From contig CM043957.1 in NCBI GenBank assembly GCA_014529385.2, positions 85,687,881-85,751,880 of the forward strand: 64,000 bases of DNA. Reading direction: 5' to 3'. The stretch is from Adiantum capillus-veneris (lineage: Eukaryota; Streptophyta; Polypodiopsida; Polypodiales; Pteridaceae). A program made the translations under genes and the position numbers. The notes under the pieces were generated by a model. The model had not been told where the DNA came from. It worked only from the letters and a program-made list of their open reading frames with translations, and did no database searches. Shown here piece by piece: positions 32,130 to 43,239 of the stretch (its first letter is position 1; each line of letters begins with the position of its first letter).

Positions 32130-32391
32130 TGTTGCCACTAGAAGTTCTTGGTTTTGAGCTTGTGTTGACATCCTCAATGAAGCCTCACCCATCAAGGGTC
32201 ATTTGTGAAGAGTGTGTGGTACATGCAGAGTGTGAGAGAGAATAAGAGCGAGCACAAAGTCTTGGTGGCGCTCTCAGTGAGGATTAGAATGCCTCACTAA
32301 TTTTTATTTTTCTATATGATCAAAATAATAGATAAGGTTAGCACGATCAGTGTGATGGGTGTCCGGCCAATTGACATGAACCCTAACAATC
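32130..32391 (-). repeat. Candidate LTR shared by two copia relics
   Basis: On the minus strand the segment starts TGTTAGGGTTCATGTC and ends TAGTGGCAACA, giving TG...CA ends. On its 5' side (higher coordinates) lies CTTCAAGTGTGAGAT, like the purine tract that precedes a copia 3' LTR. On its 3' side lies ATTGGTAATGAG, a degenerate primer-binding site. An LTR with a purine tract on one side and a primer site on the other suggests a tandem internal-LTR-internal arrangement of relics C2 and C1. No second LTR copy was found. Confidence 0.4.
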
Positions 32392-32459
32392 TCACACTTG
32401 AAGGCCAATGTAGCCCAATTGGCCTATGTGTAAGTATATCTGTAAAACCCTGAAGCAAT

Positions 32460-33366
32460 CCTACGGCTTCACCCTACAACCATCATCTCCATGCAATGTG
32501 GAAACTTCTTGAAGGGTGAGCCTTTTGTGAGAGCATATGCAGGGTTGTTATCCGTATGAACCTTGACTAGCTCAATGCGCTTCGTAGCCAATATGTCACA
32601 TATCACATGATAACGGACTTCTATGTGTTCTGACTTGGAATGAAACACAGGGTTCTTTGGTAACACAATCGCACTCTGACTATCACAATGCAGCACTGGA
32701 TTTTGAGTAATGCTTAGATCTCCCACTAGGCGAGGTAACCACACATTTTCCTTGCTAGCATCAAAAACTACCACATACTCTGCCTCTACGGTGGAAGATG
32801 ATGTACAGTTCTAGAGACATGATCTCCATGACACGCCTGCTCCAAGAAATAGAAAAACATAGCCAGACATGGATCTTTGGCTATCCACACAAGCCGCATA
32901 ATCTGCATCCGTGAAACCCACAGTGGATGCATCAGTATTCCCAAAGCATAAGAACTTGTCTATCATACCTTTTAGATATCTCAAGATGTGCTTCAATGAT
33001 TCTGAGTGCTTTCTACCAAGATTTTCCATAAATTTGCTAACAAATCCCATTGCAAAAGCAATGTCCGGTCTCATGGCTACCATGACGTACATAAGACTAC
33101 CAACTTAGGAGTATCATTCTTGCTAATTTTTCATATGTCTACATTGGGGTACTCAATGTAGCCTCCCCCCTACATGTTAAGATGATGCAAGACTTTGTGG
33201 ATATATGTTTCCTTAGATAACTTTAGTATTCCATGTTTTCTATCTTTCTTGATACGCATACCAAGAAAGTGACTTGCATCTCCCAAAACCTTTAATAAAA
33301 AATTGTGTGCTAATTGACTACTTCAAGATGTCAATCTTGTCTTTTGACTTCCCAACAATGAGCATA
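32460..33366 (-). pseudogene. pol: Ty1/copia relic C2: RT end and RNase H (3' part)
   Basis: Minus-strand frames encode GLGDASHFLGMRIKKDRKHG and LSKETYIHKVLHHLNM (RT), SLMYVMVAMRPDIAFAMGFV, a ...GFTDADYAACVDSQRSMSGY RNase H segment and PVLHCDSQSAIVLPKNPVFH to the C-terminus near 32469. The frame is broken by several stops and shifts. The relic is cut at 33366 by gypsy element G2, and its upstream part resumes at 43119. Joined in orientation, the two sides meet at the coding position of the RT active-site motif YVDD. Confidence 0.85.
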
Positions 33367-34961
33367 TGTCATAATAATAAATATCTAATTCTCCTAAATG
33401 ATTTTCTCATGTTAAACCGGTCATTTAATATGGGGAAGTGCTAGGGAGAAAAAGCTAGAATATTGGTTAAGTTAGCAGACCGGCCACAGTAGGGATCCAA
33501 AGGAGGGAAAATAGGGATACAAAGGGGGGGGCCATCTGCAAAAGAGCTATGTGCAACAATGGGCTTAAAAAGACCTTAAGGTTCAGCCTATTAAGACTTC
33601 CAAAATGCTAAGGTTCCAAAATTCAAAGGTTGTGTCCAAAGGTCAACTTTAGGGAAAATTGGATGCTTTGTGTGTCCCAAAAGTCTTTGTCAAGCCCTAC
33701 ATAGGAGGGGGCGAGCCCAAGAAGTAGGGGATGAGAGAGAAACTCATACACACACACACAAAAGCTCCCTTTGTACACAAGGGGAAAGAGGGACACATGT
33801 CAGCTTTCTAGCCGAGATGCCCACAAGGTGTACTCAAATCCTATTGGATGGCCTTGGAGGTGGACCAATGAGAATTAGGCTAGAGTAAATCTAGTTTAAT
33901 TAATTTAAAAACACTTAATAAAAGAACCAATAAGAATTAAGCTCTCTAGAAGAATATTGGATAGTCTCCCAAGGGGACCAATGAGCATTCAGCAGCCCAA
34001 TGGCTTGCCTGATTCCTATTGGCCAAGAGGCAAAGGGTCCAATGAGAGTTTAGTTGAATTATTGAATTACCTAAAGCTCTCACAAAAGGGGGAAGGGAGA
34101 CACATGTAAGAAGGCTATCACTTATGCTGCTTAATTGTCATTGGCTAAGCCTGGGGAGGTCCAATAGGATGCTAGCACGAGTAATTAGCAAGAGGGGTCG
34201 ACCAAGAGAGAGAGGGGGCTGATTTTTGCAAGGCATTATTGACACACACACACTCACACAATCAATGTGTGGAGCAAGAAGACTCTCCCTCTCTCCTTCT
34301 CAAGCTTTAATGGAAAGCTTATCTCCTACTCCAAGCTTGTGAGAATGGAGGCCTACACCAACAACTCTTGGATTTTTGATGCATATCCAACCAAGAGCCA
34401 AGATTCAATGCATGCTCACCTCCTCTACATGCTAATTACTAAGCTAAGCTATACTAATATGAGTGATTATGTGAGGAGATGTACATCTTTCTCGTAAGAA
34501 TACTCATTCTTCCTCTCAATCTACTCTCATACCCCGCTAGCTCTCACCATCTTTGAAGGTGTGTGAGGTCTTGGGTCTGATACCCTGAAGCAATTGATGT
34601 TGTGTTTGATAAGTGTTTTGCGTAGTGCATGAAGCTTCCATCTTCATTGCACTAGCTAGTATTGAAGGAACACAAGAAATTGTATTGTAAAATGTCTCTC
34701 TTGATGTGAGAAACCATAATACAAAGCCTTTTGGAGGGGGGACCGGCTCCATGCAAATCCAGTCCTCAACTGTTGTCAATTGCTTAATTTCTCTCTCTTT
34801 TGAAGTATTGTTCATGCTATCTAACTAGGTGTTATGATTTTTGTTGCTTTCTCCACCCAAGCACTCTTGTTAATCTCATTAGGAATCTATTCTAATGAAA
34901 TGCTCACTATGTTCATGCTATTTTCCGCTACACACTAGTTACTAGGCCATTAAATGTTACA
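33367..34961 (+). repeat. 5' LTR of G2
   Basis: Begins TGTCATAATAATAAATATC and ends TTAAATGTTACA. Like the G1 LTR it has CAAGGTGTACTC and GGTCCAATGAG-type segments, showing common descent, but it lacks the CTTGAGGTGCTTG array. Confidence 0.96.
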
Positions 34962-34962
34962 T

Positions 34963-34974
34963 TGGTATCAGAGC
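34963..34974 (+). other. Primer-binding site of G2
   Basis: TGGTATCAGAGC one base after the 5' LTR, a full match to the usual initiator-Met tRNA primer site of plant LTR elements. Confidence 0.9.
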
Positions 34975-35378
34975 ACAAGGTTTCTCTTTTCTTGCTCAAG
35001 AAGGGAGGTCCTCAAGCTAGCTATAAATGGTTGGTACTATTAATTGCATGTGAGTAAGTAGAATAGGGATTTTTTCAGCCTTGCAGTGCGCCTACCTTTG
35101 TGCAGTTAACGTGGCATCACCGTCGAGAGCTATGGTCTTAATAGTGGAGTCCTACGTGGCTTTCCTACGGCTTAACCACTATTGAGCTATTAGAAGCTTG
35201 ACAAGAGCCGGTGCTGTTCTGGTGTTGAACGACCCTCTCTTCTATTCCTTGCAATTAATGGTATGCGAGCCACGGGTACAGTAGCTTGAGTGCTTTTCTA
35301 AAGGGGTAAAGAGGAGTAGCAACTAGGGCTTGAAGTGCCAAAGTACACCTAAAAATTTTACACCTAAAAGTTGTTAGA

Positions 35379-37374
35379 ATGGCTGACAATAGTAAAGAGA
35401 GTGAAATTAATGTTGATAACTTTGATTTTGCTAATGAGCAAGCTACTAATGATGCCCCGATGCTTGTTAACTATCTTGTTTCTAGGCTTCAACAAGCCAT
35501 GGGCAATCCATCCCTCCAAAGTGAAGTGCAACGGAAACTTCGTGCTCATGGGATTCCTCCAAGCTCCCCACCATGACGAGAGAACAGCTAGGAAGCCTCC
35601 TTGCAGACTTCCAAAAGAGGTCTCTCTCCGATTCGGGAAGAAGAAGAGGATCCCTATGAAGGGCTCAGAAATTTGCTCCTTGATGATGTATTTCCTTCTC
35701 AAAGGAGAACTCAAGATCCTCCACCAAAGGAACGAGAAAGAAGTGAGTCTCCCGCCACCTCGACGGAGATGGCTCCACAAAGACAGTGGGCTAAACGCTC
35801 TCCATCACCTCCAAAACGGAGAAGACCATCGCATACTTCTCCACACCATACTTCAAAGAGGGATGAGAAAAAGCAAGAGAAGAAAAAGGCGAGAAAGAGG
35901 ACACCCTCTTCTCCATCTTCTTCATCCTCTTCCTCTTATGAAAGTGATGGTCAAGACAATGAAGATCAAGGCAAGAAAAAGGTGAGAAAGAGGTCACCCA
36001 CATTCTTCATCTTCCTCACATTCTTCATCTTCTGAAGAAAGTGATGGTGCAACCTTTGAACCATTAAAAAGAAGAGGCCATAGGAAATCCTATGCCATGT
36101 TGAAGAGGTCATCCAAGCTCAAGAAGTTCAAAGAGGGAGGGAAGAGCATCTCTTTCCTTACCTACGATGGCACTTTTGGTGCTACAGACAAAGTCTTGGC
36201 CTTTATCCAACAATTTGATGCGGCGTTCGGAGATGAGGGCTTCACGGAGTCCTCTAAGCTACGCCATGTAGCTATGCACTTAAAACAATCCTCCAGACAA
36301 TGGTGGTCTAGCCTACGGGCCAACGGTGAAGCTCCACGAACATGGAAAGCTTTAAGAGCTTCCATTATGAAGCAGTTTTTGGCCACCGATGCCAAAGACA
36401 AAGTACTCACCGAATGGCGAAGCTTAAAGCTCTCTCCCTATGATTCCATCCACAAATATGTAGACAAGTTTTGGGACCTACAACTCAAAGCCACTGTCTT
36501 CAAAAAGTTGGATTTTGGAGAGCAAAAGCAACAATTTTGCACGAGCTTAACTGAAGAAATGGCGGAGTATGTCAACCCCTAAAGGCCACGCACCATATCG
36601 GCGGTAATACATCATACTATGGTGGCCTCTTGAATCAATTTCCAAACAGGGGCTAAGAGGAATTCTAAGCCCCTTGAAAACAAGGGTTCCAATGAGCCTA
36701 AGGGGAAGGACAATGTCCAAAAGTCTCCTAAGGGCAACTCCAACAAAGCTAAAGAGAAGGGAGTTTATAAAGGCAAAAAAACACTCTCTCCTGAAGAGCT
36801 TGAGCATTATCGCAAGGATAGCCGATGTTTCAAGTGCGGTGAACAAGGGCATGCGTACAGTGCTTGTCCCCAAAAGAACAACCGCCATGATCCTCCTAGA
36901 GCTACCTTGGTCGAAATCCAAGAGGAGGAAACTCACCACAAAGGATCTCCTCTATGCCATGCTTGGGGAAAGGTAAGAGAAAATGATGTTTTTATTCTCT
37001 TTGACCCCGGTTCTACTCACAATTTTATATCTATAGAGTTCGCCACCAAGCTAGGCATACAAGCCTACAAGATGGGAGATGTCCTACCCGCAAACGGTGC
37101 TTTCAAGGGGCAAGAAGCTTGAGCCACTCCCTTAATCGGGAAATTGAGGCTCCATGTCCAAAGCTATGTGGACAAAGAGGACTTCTTTATCTCTCCTCTC
37201 AAGCATGAGGATGTAATCTTAGGGGCACCATGGTTTGATCGCATGGCTGCCAATGTTAAATTCCCTAAAAGGAGAATCTCCTTTAAGTTCAAGGAAAAAG
37301 ATATGTATCTAGATGCTAAGGAAATGGGTAACACTATACCCATGTACATACACAAGCTTTCAACAAGTCAATAA
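35379..37374 (+). pseudogene. gag: Gag-protease of G2, broken
   Basis: The frame starts MADNSKESEINVDNFDFAN at 35379 and loses frame near 35570. It resumes at about 35601 with an RS-rich linker (KRSPSPPKRRRPSHTS, KKKARKRTPSSPSSSSSSS), and again at 36097 with the gag core [24 protein letters not shown] at 36580-36582 follows EYVNP and a TGA follows at about 36633. The zinc knuckle [14 protein letters not shown] is near 36829-36870. The protease motif FDPGSTHNFIS is near 37000-37035. A further TGA lies at 37120-37122. The same domains occur in the same order as in G1, so the original protein was about 620 residues. Now it is non-functional. Confidence 0.9.
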
Positions 37375-37388
37375 AGAGCTCTATTTCC

Positions 37389-39519
37389 GTGTACATGATT
37401 GTTGTTAAAGATTCTCAAAATGAACCTAATGTTTTAGCAAAAGAAAATATACACAATCAAAAGGAATTAGAGTTATCCAATTTTCTCAAGGGGTTTCAAG
37501 ATGTCTTTATTGACGACATCCCTTGTGAGCTACCTCCTAAACGAGGCAATGATGACCATGCAATTGAACTTCTTCTAGGAAGTTCACCGCCTAACAAACC
37601 TCCTTATAGAGTTTCTCAAACTCAACAAGAGGAGATTATGCGGGAAGTGCATGAGTTAGTTGAGAAGGGCATGGTCAGGCCTAACTCATCTCCATTTTGT
37701 TCTCCTGTGCTACTAGTACAAAAGAAAGACGGCACATATCGTATGTGTGTCGACTATAGAGCACTAAATAGGATCACTATCAAAAATAGGTTTCCCGTTC
37801 CACGGGTAGAAGACCTATTTGATAAGCTACAAGGCTCCACCTACTTCAGTAGGATTGACCTAAAAAGTGGCTATCATCAAATAATGATAGTTGATCAAGA
37901 CATTGTAAAGACCGCATTTCGCACTACGTTTGGTCTTTATGAATACATTGTCATGCCTTTTGGCTTGACCAATGCACCAGCCACATTCAACCGCTTGATG
38001 GAGAAGCTATTTAGGCCTCACCGAACCTTTACTAGAGTGTTCTTTGATGATATCATCATCTACTCTAATTCATTAGATGAACACAAGCGACACCTCTAGG
38101 TAATATTTCAAGTTCTAAGAGAGAATAAACTTTATGTTAATCAAAAGAAAAGTGATTTTTTCTTACAAGAGATTCTGTATTTAGGTCACATTATCTCTCA
38201 AGATGGCATCCAAATGGATCCATCAAAGTTAGAGGTAATAAAAGGATGGCCTAAACCAAGGAATCTTCATGAGTTAAGAAGCTTTATAGGTATGTGCGCA
38301 TACTATAGACGCTTCATAGAAAAGTTCTCACTAATAGCAGGACCATTACATGACCTAACAAAGAAAAATGTTAGGTACACATGGTCTGCCAAGGAGAACA
38401 ATGCTTTCAAAAAGCTTATCTCTCAACCTGTGTTTACACTACCGGATCTCTCAAAGCCATTTGAGGTCCAATCTGATGCTTGTGGTGATTGCCTTGGAGC
38501 TTTTTTCTTCAAGAAGGGTACGCCATAGGCTATGAAAGTCGAAGGCTCGACCCTGTTGAGCAAACTCTAGGCATATATGAAAAGGAACTCCTTGCTTGTG
38601 GTGATTGCCTTGGAGCTTTTTTTTTTCAAGAAGGGTACGCCATAGGCTATGAAAGTCGAAGGCTCGACCCTGTTGAGCAAACTCTAGGCATATATGAAAA
38701 GGAACTCCTTGCAGTTTTGCATGCCTTAGACTCATGGAAGCACTATTTATTGGGGACTCCTTTCATTCTGTGAACGGATCACCAAAGTCTTAAGTACTTC
38801 ATGACGCAGACCAAGCTCTCCGACAAACAAATGAGGTGGGAAAATTTCCTTTTGCAATTTCATTTTCATATTGCTCACATTGCTGGCAAGCATAATCAAG
38901 TAGCCGATGCACTCTCAAGACGGCCGAGAGTGAATGCGGTTTCCATAGCAACTCACAATGATCTATCTTCTATGATAGATGAGTATGCTATTGATCCCAA
39001 TTTTAGAGATGTGATTTCAGCCCTTGCACTAGGGAAGAAAGAGGAACCATTTACTTTACAAGATGGTTATCTTCTCTACGGAAATAGACTATGCGTTACT
39101 AGCTCACTACGTGAGAAAGTAATGTATGAATCTCATGCTCCTCCTTATGTGGGGCATAGAGGGATTCAATCTACCCTAAAGGAATTGAAACGTATTTCTA
39201 TTGGCCTACCATGAAAGCAAACATACAAGAGTAGGTTTCTAAATTTGTGGTATGCCAAAAGACAAAATTTGATAGAGGGAAGCAACTGGATTGCTTCAAC
39301 CCTTGCCAATTCTTAATTCACCATGGGAGAGCATATCCATGGATTTTATCTTTGGATTGCCTAAGTCTATCCATGGGAATACGGGAATATGGACGATAGT
39401 AGACAGGTTCAGTAAACAAGCTCATTTTATACCTGTCAAAAAGACTATCAAAGCCCATCAAGTGGCAACCCTCTTCATTTCACAAATTTTCAAGTACCAT
39501 GGCTTGCCAATGTCCATAG
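37389..39519 (+). pseudogene. pol: RT, RNase H and start of integrase of G2, broken
   Basis: Bases 37389-38099 encode RT with [50 protein letters not shown] and the catalytic [10 protein letters not shown], ending at TAG 38097-38099. Bases 38214-38773 encode the connection domain and RNase H, and include a 116-bp tandem duplication and a shift. Bases 38801-39214 encode the end of RNase H and the integrase finger, and bases 39291-39519 the first part of the integrase core (SMDFIFGLPKSIHGN). The reading is then cut by the solo LTR. At least four lesions are visible. Confidence 0.9.
38478..38710. repeat. 116-bp tandem duplication in the G2 RNase H
   Basis: The segment starting GCTTGTGGTGATTGCCTTGG occurs at 38478 and again at 38594. 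The first copy has TTTTTTCTTC where the second has a longer T run, a one-base difference that puts the two in different frames. The duplicated part encodes CGDCLGA...YESRRLD...YEKELLA. Confidence 0.95.
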
Positions 39520-40264
39520 TGTTAAGTATGGAGCCTGATTTACCCTTGTAATTTTCAGTGGTAAAAGCGCACATTTGTAAGGCCCCCATTATGAGGAGAA
39601 GCCATCGTTCGTAAAGGTAAATCACTCACCGAAAACCAAAATTTTCACACAGTCAAAAACCAGGGGCAACTTTTTTTTCCCTCACCAGAATATTCCTTTT
39701 CGCCGGAATATTATGGCCGGACGGCGGCCGGAAAGTGGTCGGAAAACAACCGTCGGTTGGCCGGTAGTCAATGGCCGGTAGCCGGTGGTCGGAAGTCAAT
39801 GGCCGGTGGCCGGTGGCCGAATTCAAAAGCGGACTTGTCTTCTCAAGGGCGGCCACACATGGGCGGATTGGAGGGTCTGATTTGGACTTATCTACACAAG
39901 GGCGGCTACACATGGCTGCCTCTCATGAGAGAGGGCAGCCCTTTTGGCCTATAAAAGGAGGCCATTTCTACACATATTTCAGAGTGTGAAGTTGATGCAA
40001 CAAGGTGAGTGTGAGGTGGTGAGAGTGAAGCAAGGCGGGAGCTCCATTAAGGGTAAATCCCTTTGTAAACTACTTCTTGTTTTGAAGTACTAAAGCCATT
40101 GAGTGGCTGCTTTCTCGTGGATGTAGCCCACATTGGGTGAACCACGTATATCGTGTGTACTCTCTCTCTCTCTCTCTACTCTATAATCTCGTGTATGTAA
40201 ATCTGTCTCTCTCCATTAAGTAATCTACTCAATTATCTATTTAGCTACGTCTTATTTCCTAACA
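39520..40264. mobile_element. Solo LTR nested in the G2 integrase
   Basis: A 745-bp insertion between the SIV and DRDP codons of the integrase. It starts TGTTAAGTATGGAGCC, ends TTTCCTAACA and is flanked by the direct repeat CATAG (39515-39519 and 40265-40269). It has no coding sequence. A CCTATAAAAGG sequence near 39948 is a good TATA box for a plus-strand promoter, and CT repeats follow near 40160. This is the structure left after recombination between two LTRs of a full element, most likely copia by its TGTTA...TAACA ends. The parent family is not otherwise in the window. Confidence 0.88.
39715..39823. repeat. GGCCGGT-rich minisatellite in the solo LTR
   Basis: Imperfect repeats of GGCCGGTGGTCGGAAGTCAAT-type units about 110 bp long, directly upstream of the TATA-like element. 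It is one of the few GC-rich stretches in the window. Confidence 0.85.
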
Positions 40265-41175
40265 CATAGTGTTGGATAGAGATCCTAGAATGACCAGTAA
40301 TTTCTGGAAGGGTCTCTTTGAGAATTTAGGAACAAGGCTAAACTTCCTTTCGGCCTATCACCCGCAAACGGATGGCCAAAGTGAAATAGCTAACCTAACA
40401 ATTCTCAATCTACTAAAAGCCTATGTAACGGAAGTAGATCAAAGATCCCAATGGGAGAAGTACTTACCCTTAGTGGAGTATGCATACAATAACTCTGTAC
40501 ATACTTCCATGGGAAAAGCACCTTTTGAGGTAATAGAGGGAAGATCAAAAAGTCCCTTGCTACTTAAGATACACGGGAAGATCTTCGTTGCAGATGAGTA
40601 TAGACGAGACCTACAAGAATCTTTCCAAAAGATTAAGGATGCTATCTCTATCTCACAGCAAAGGCAAAAGGTTGCTGCTTGCTGACAAGCACAAAAGAGC
40701 CCAAGACTATAAAGAAAATGATTGGGTCTTACTCAAATTTCCCAAGGCTTGAGTAAGGCACACGACGGGCAAGAATCCTACGGGACACCAAAAGTACTAT
40801 GCTAAGTTAGCAAAAAGGTACTATGGTCCCTTCCAGATTCTTAGGCAAATCAATGAGATGGCCTATCAACTCAAGTTGCCCAGTCATTGGCTCATACACA
40901 ATGCTTTCCACGTGAGCCTATTAAAGCCTTACAAAGGAGAGCCACCTCAAGAACCAACTATTGAAGACCCACCGGGAATCGAGGACCAAGAAGAGGTGTT
41001 GCAGCCCGAGTTCATTCTCCGACATGAAGACAAGGTACTAAGAGGCGGTAAGACTATCCGACGATACCTTATTAAGTTTAAAAATTATCCTTTTGAAGAT
41101 GCTAGATGGATGCAAGGAATACAATTAAAGGATAACCTAAACCTTGTCAATGCTTACAATGCTTCGCTAGAGTAA
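40265..41175 (+). pseudogene. pol: Integrase remainder and chromodomain-like end of G2
   Basis: After the solo LTR the frame resumes with LDRDPRMTSNFWKGLFENLG (second Asp) and HPQTDGQSEIANLTIL (Glu). A small insertion near 40677 and a TGA at about 40750 break the frame. From 40858 it reads AYQLKLPSHWLIHNAFHVSL and ends with ILRHEDKVLRGGKTIRRYLI and FKNYPFEDARWMQ, the chromodomain-like tail seen in G1. It ends at TAA after YNASLE. Confidence 0.9.
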
Positions 41176-41521
41176 GCAAATGTAAATGTTAAAAATGAAC
41201 AAAGTTTTTGTCTTATAAGACTCTCTTTTTCTTTATTGTGCACAAAAATGAAGTAGTATGCATGCTTAGATCAAGTTTGCGGAGACGACGTCTCCCGAAC
41301 ACCAAGTAGAGCTTGTCACTCTACTATGGAAGATTGATAGGACTAATGTGCAGACATGCTTGCGACAGCTCTCAAGCGCCAAATGGACTAGTCATCCATT
41401 CTGGAATGATGTCGTAGGGTAACATAGGGATCCTCTACCCACTAAGAAAAAGGACTCATGAATATGCTTTATCTTCTCTACACCATAGTTGAGGACGACT
41501 ATGATTTCAAGAAAGAGGTAA

Positions 41522-43113
41522 TGTCATAATAATCAATATCTAATTCTCCTAAATGATTTTCTCATGTTAAACTGATCATTTAATATGGGGAAGTACCAGC
41601 GGAGAAAAAGCTAGAATATTGGTTAAGTTAGCAGACCAGCCAGGGTAGGGATCCAAAGGAGGGAAAATAGGGAGCCAAAGGGGGGGCCATCTGCAAAAGA
41701 GCTATGTGCCACACTGGGCTTAAAAAGACCTTAAGGTTCAGCCCATTAAGACTTCCAAAATGCTAAGGTTCCAAAATTCAAAGGTTGTGTCCAAAGGTCA
41801 ACTTTAGGGAAAATTGGATGCTTTGTGTGTGTCCCAAAAGTCTTTGTCAAGCCCTACATAGGAGGGGGCGAGCCCAAGAAGTAGGGGATGAGAGAGAAAC
41901 TCATACACACACACACAAGCTCCCTTTGTACACAAGGGGAAAGAGGGACACATGTCAGCTTTCTAGCCGAGATGCCCACAAGGTGTACTCAAATCCTATT
42001 GGATGGCCTTGGAGGTGGACCAATGAGAATTAGGCTAGAGTAATTAATTTAAAAACACTTAATAAAAGAACCAATAAGAATTAAGCTCTCTAGAAGACTA
42101 TTGGACAGTCTCCCAAGGGGACCAATGAGCATTCAGCAGCCCAATGGCTTGCCTGATTCCTATTGGCCAGGAGGCAAAGGGGTCCAATGAGAGTTTAGTT
42201 GAATTATTAAATTACCTAAAGATCTCACAAAAGGGGAAAGGGGGACACATGTCAGAAGGCTATCACTTATGCTGCTTAATTGTCATTGGCTAAGCCTAGG
42301 GAGGTCCAATAGGATGCTAGCATGAGTAATTAGAAAGGGGGGTCGACCAAGAGAGAGAGAGGGGGCTGATTTTTGCAAGGCATTATTGACACACACACAC
42401 TCACACAATCAATGTGTGGAGCAAGAAGACTCTCTCTCTCTCTCCTTCTCAAGCTTTAATGGAAAGCTTATCTCCTACTCCAAGCTTGTGAGAAGGGAGG
42501 CCTACACCAACAACTCTTGGCTTTTTGATGCAAATCCAACCAAGAGCCAAGCTTCAATGCATGCTCATCTCCTCTACATGCTAATTACTAAGCTAAGCTA
42601 TGCTAATATGAGTGATTATGTGAGGAGATGTACATCTTTCTCGTAAGAATACTCCTTCTTCCTCTCAATCTACTCTCATACCCCGCTAGCTCTCACCATC
42701 TTTGAAGGTGTGTGAGGTCTTGGGTCTGAGACCGTGAGGGAATTGATGTTGTGTTAGATAAGTGTTTTGCGTAGTGCATGAAGCTTCCATCTTCATTACA
42801 CTAGCTAGTATTGAAGGAACACAAGAAATTGTGTTGTAAAATGTCTCTCTTGATGGGAGAAACCATAATACAAAGCCTTTTGGAGGGGGGACCGGCTCCA
42901 TGCAAATCCGATCCTCAACAGTTGTCAATTGCTTAATTTCTCTCTCTTTTGAAGTATTGTTCATGCTATCTAACTAGATGTTATGCTTTTTGTTGCTTTC
43001 TCCACCCAAGCACTCTTGTTAATTTCATTAGGAATGATCTATTCTAATGAAATGCTCACTATGTTCATGCTATTTTCTGCTATACACAAGTTACTACGCC
43101 ATTAAATGTTACA
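41522..43113 (+). repeat. 3' LTR of G2
   Basis: Begins TGTCATAATAATCAATATC, ends TTAAATGTTACA, followed by the GCATA target duplication. It is preceded by a purine tract TTTCAAGAAAGAGGTAA. It is three bases shorter than the 5' copy, with many substitutions. Confidence 0.96.
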
Positions 43114-43118
43114 GCATA

Positions 43119-43235
43119 TCATCGACATAAGGTATCGGGATGATACATGAACCATCATTCAACTTCCTGGTATACAAGCAATGATCTTACAAGCTCCTTA
43201 CATAACTTTCTTTAGGGAAAAGCAAAACATAGGTT
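43119..43235 (-). pseudogene. pol: Ty1/copia relic C2: RT part upstream of the G2 insertion
   Basis: The minus strand encodes DHCLYTRKLNDGSCIIPIPY immediately before the G2 target site. The partner sequence at 33366 starts DDMLIVGKSKDKID (with V and D codons at the break). This is the RT palm region around the YVDD active site. Homology fades upstream of about 43235, where Helitron-like sequence begins. Confidence 0.8.
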
Positions 43236-43239
43236 AATG

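Larger units (their letters stand above)
33367..43113 (+). mobile_element. Ty3/gypsy retrotransposon, element G2, with internal solo-LTR insertion
   Basis: LTRs of 1595 and 1592 bp with TG...CA ends, a 5-bp target duplication GCATA (33362-33366 and 43114-43118) and a perfect tRNA-Met primer site at 34963. The coding order is as in G1, and the proteins are clearly related to it, but the LTRs lack the G1 minisatellite. The LTRs differ at many sites and in length, so this insertion is older than G1. Gag, protease, RT, RNase H and integrase all contain stops or shifts. A 745-bp solo LTR lies inside the integrase at 39520-40264. Without that insertion the element would be about 9.0 kb. Confidence 0.97.

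Noticed and set aside
39653-39989. Several overlapping frames of Gly-Arg-Trp-rich repeats
   Set aside because: They are translations of the GGCCGGT array in the solo LTR.
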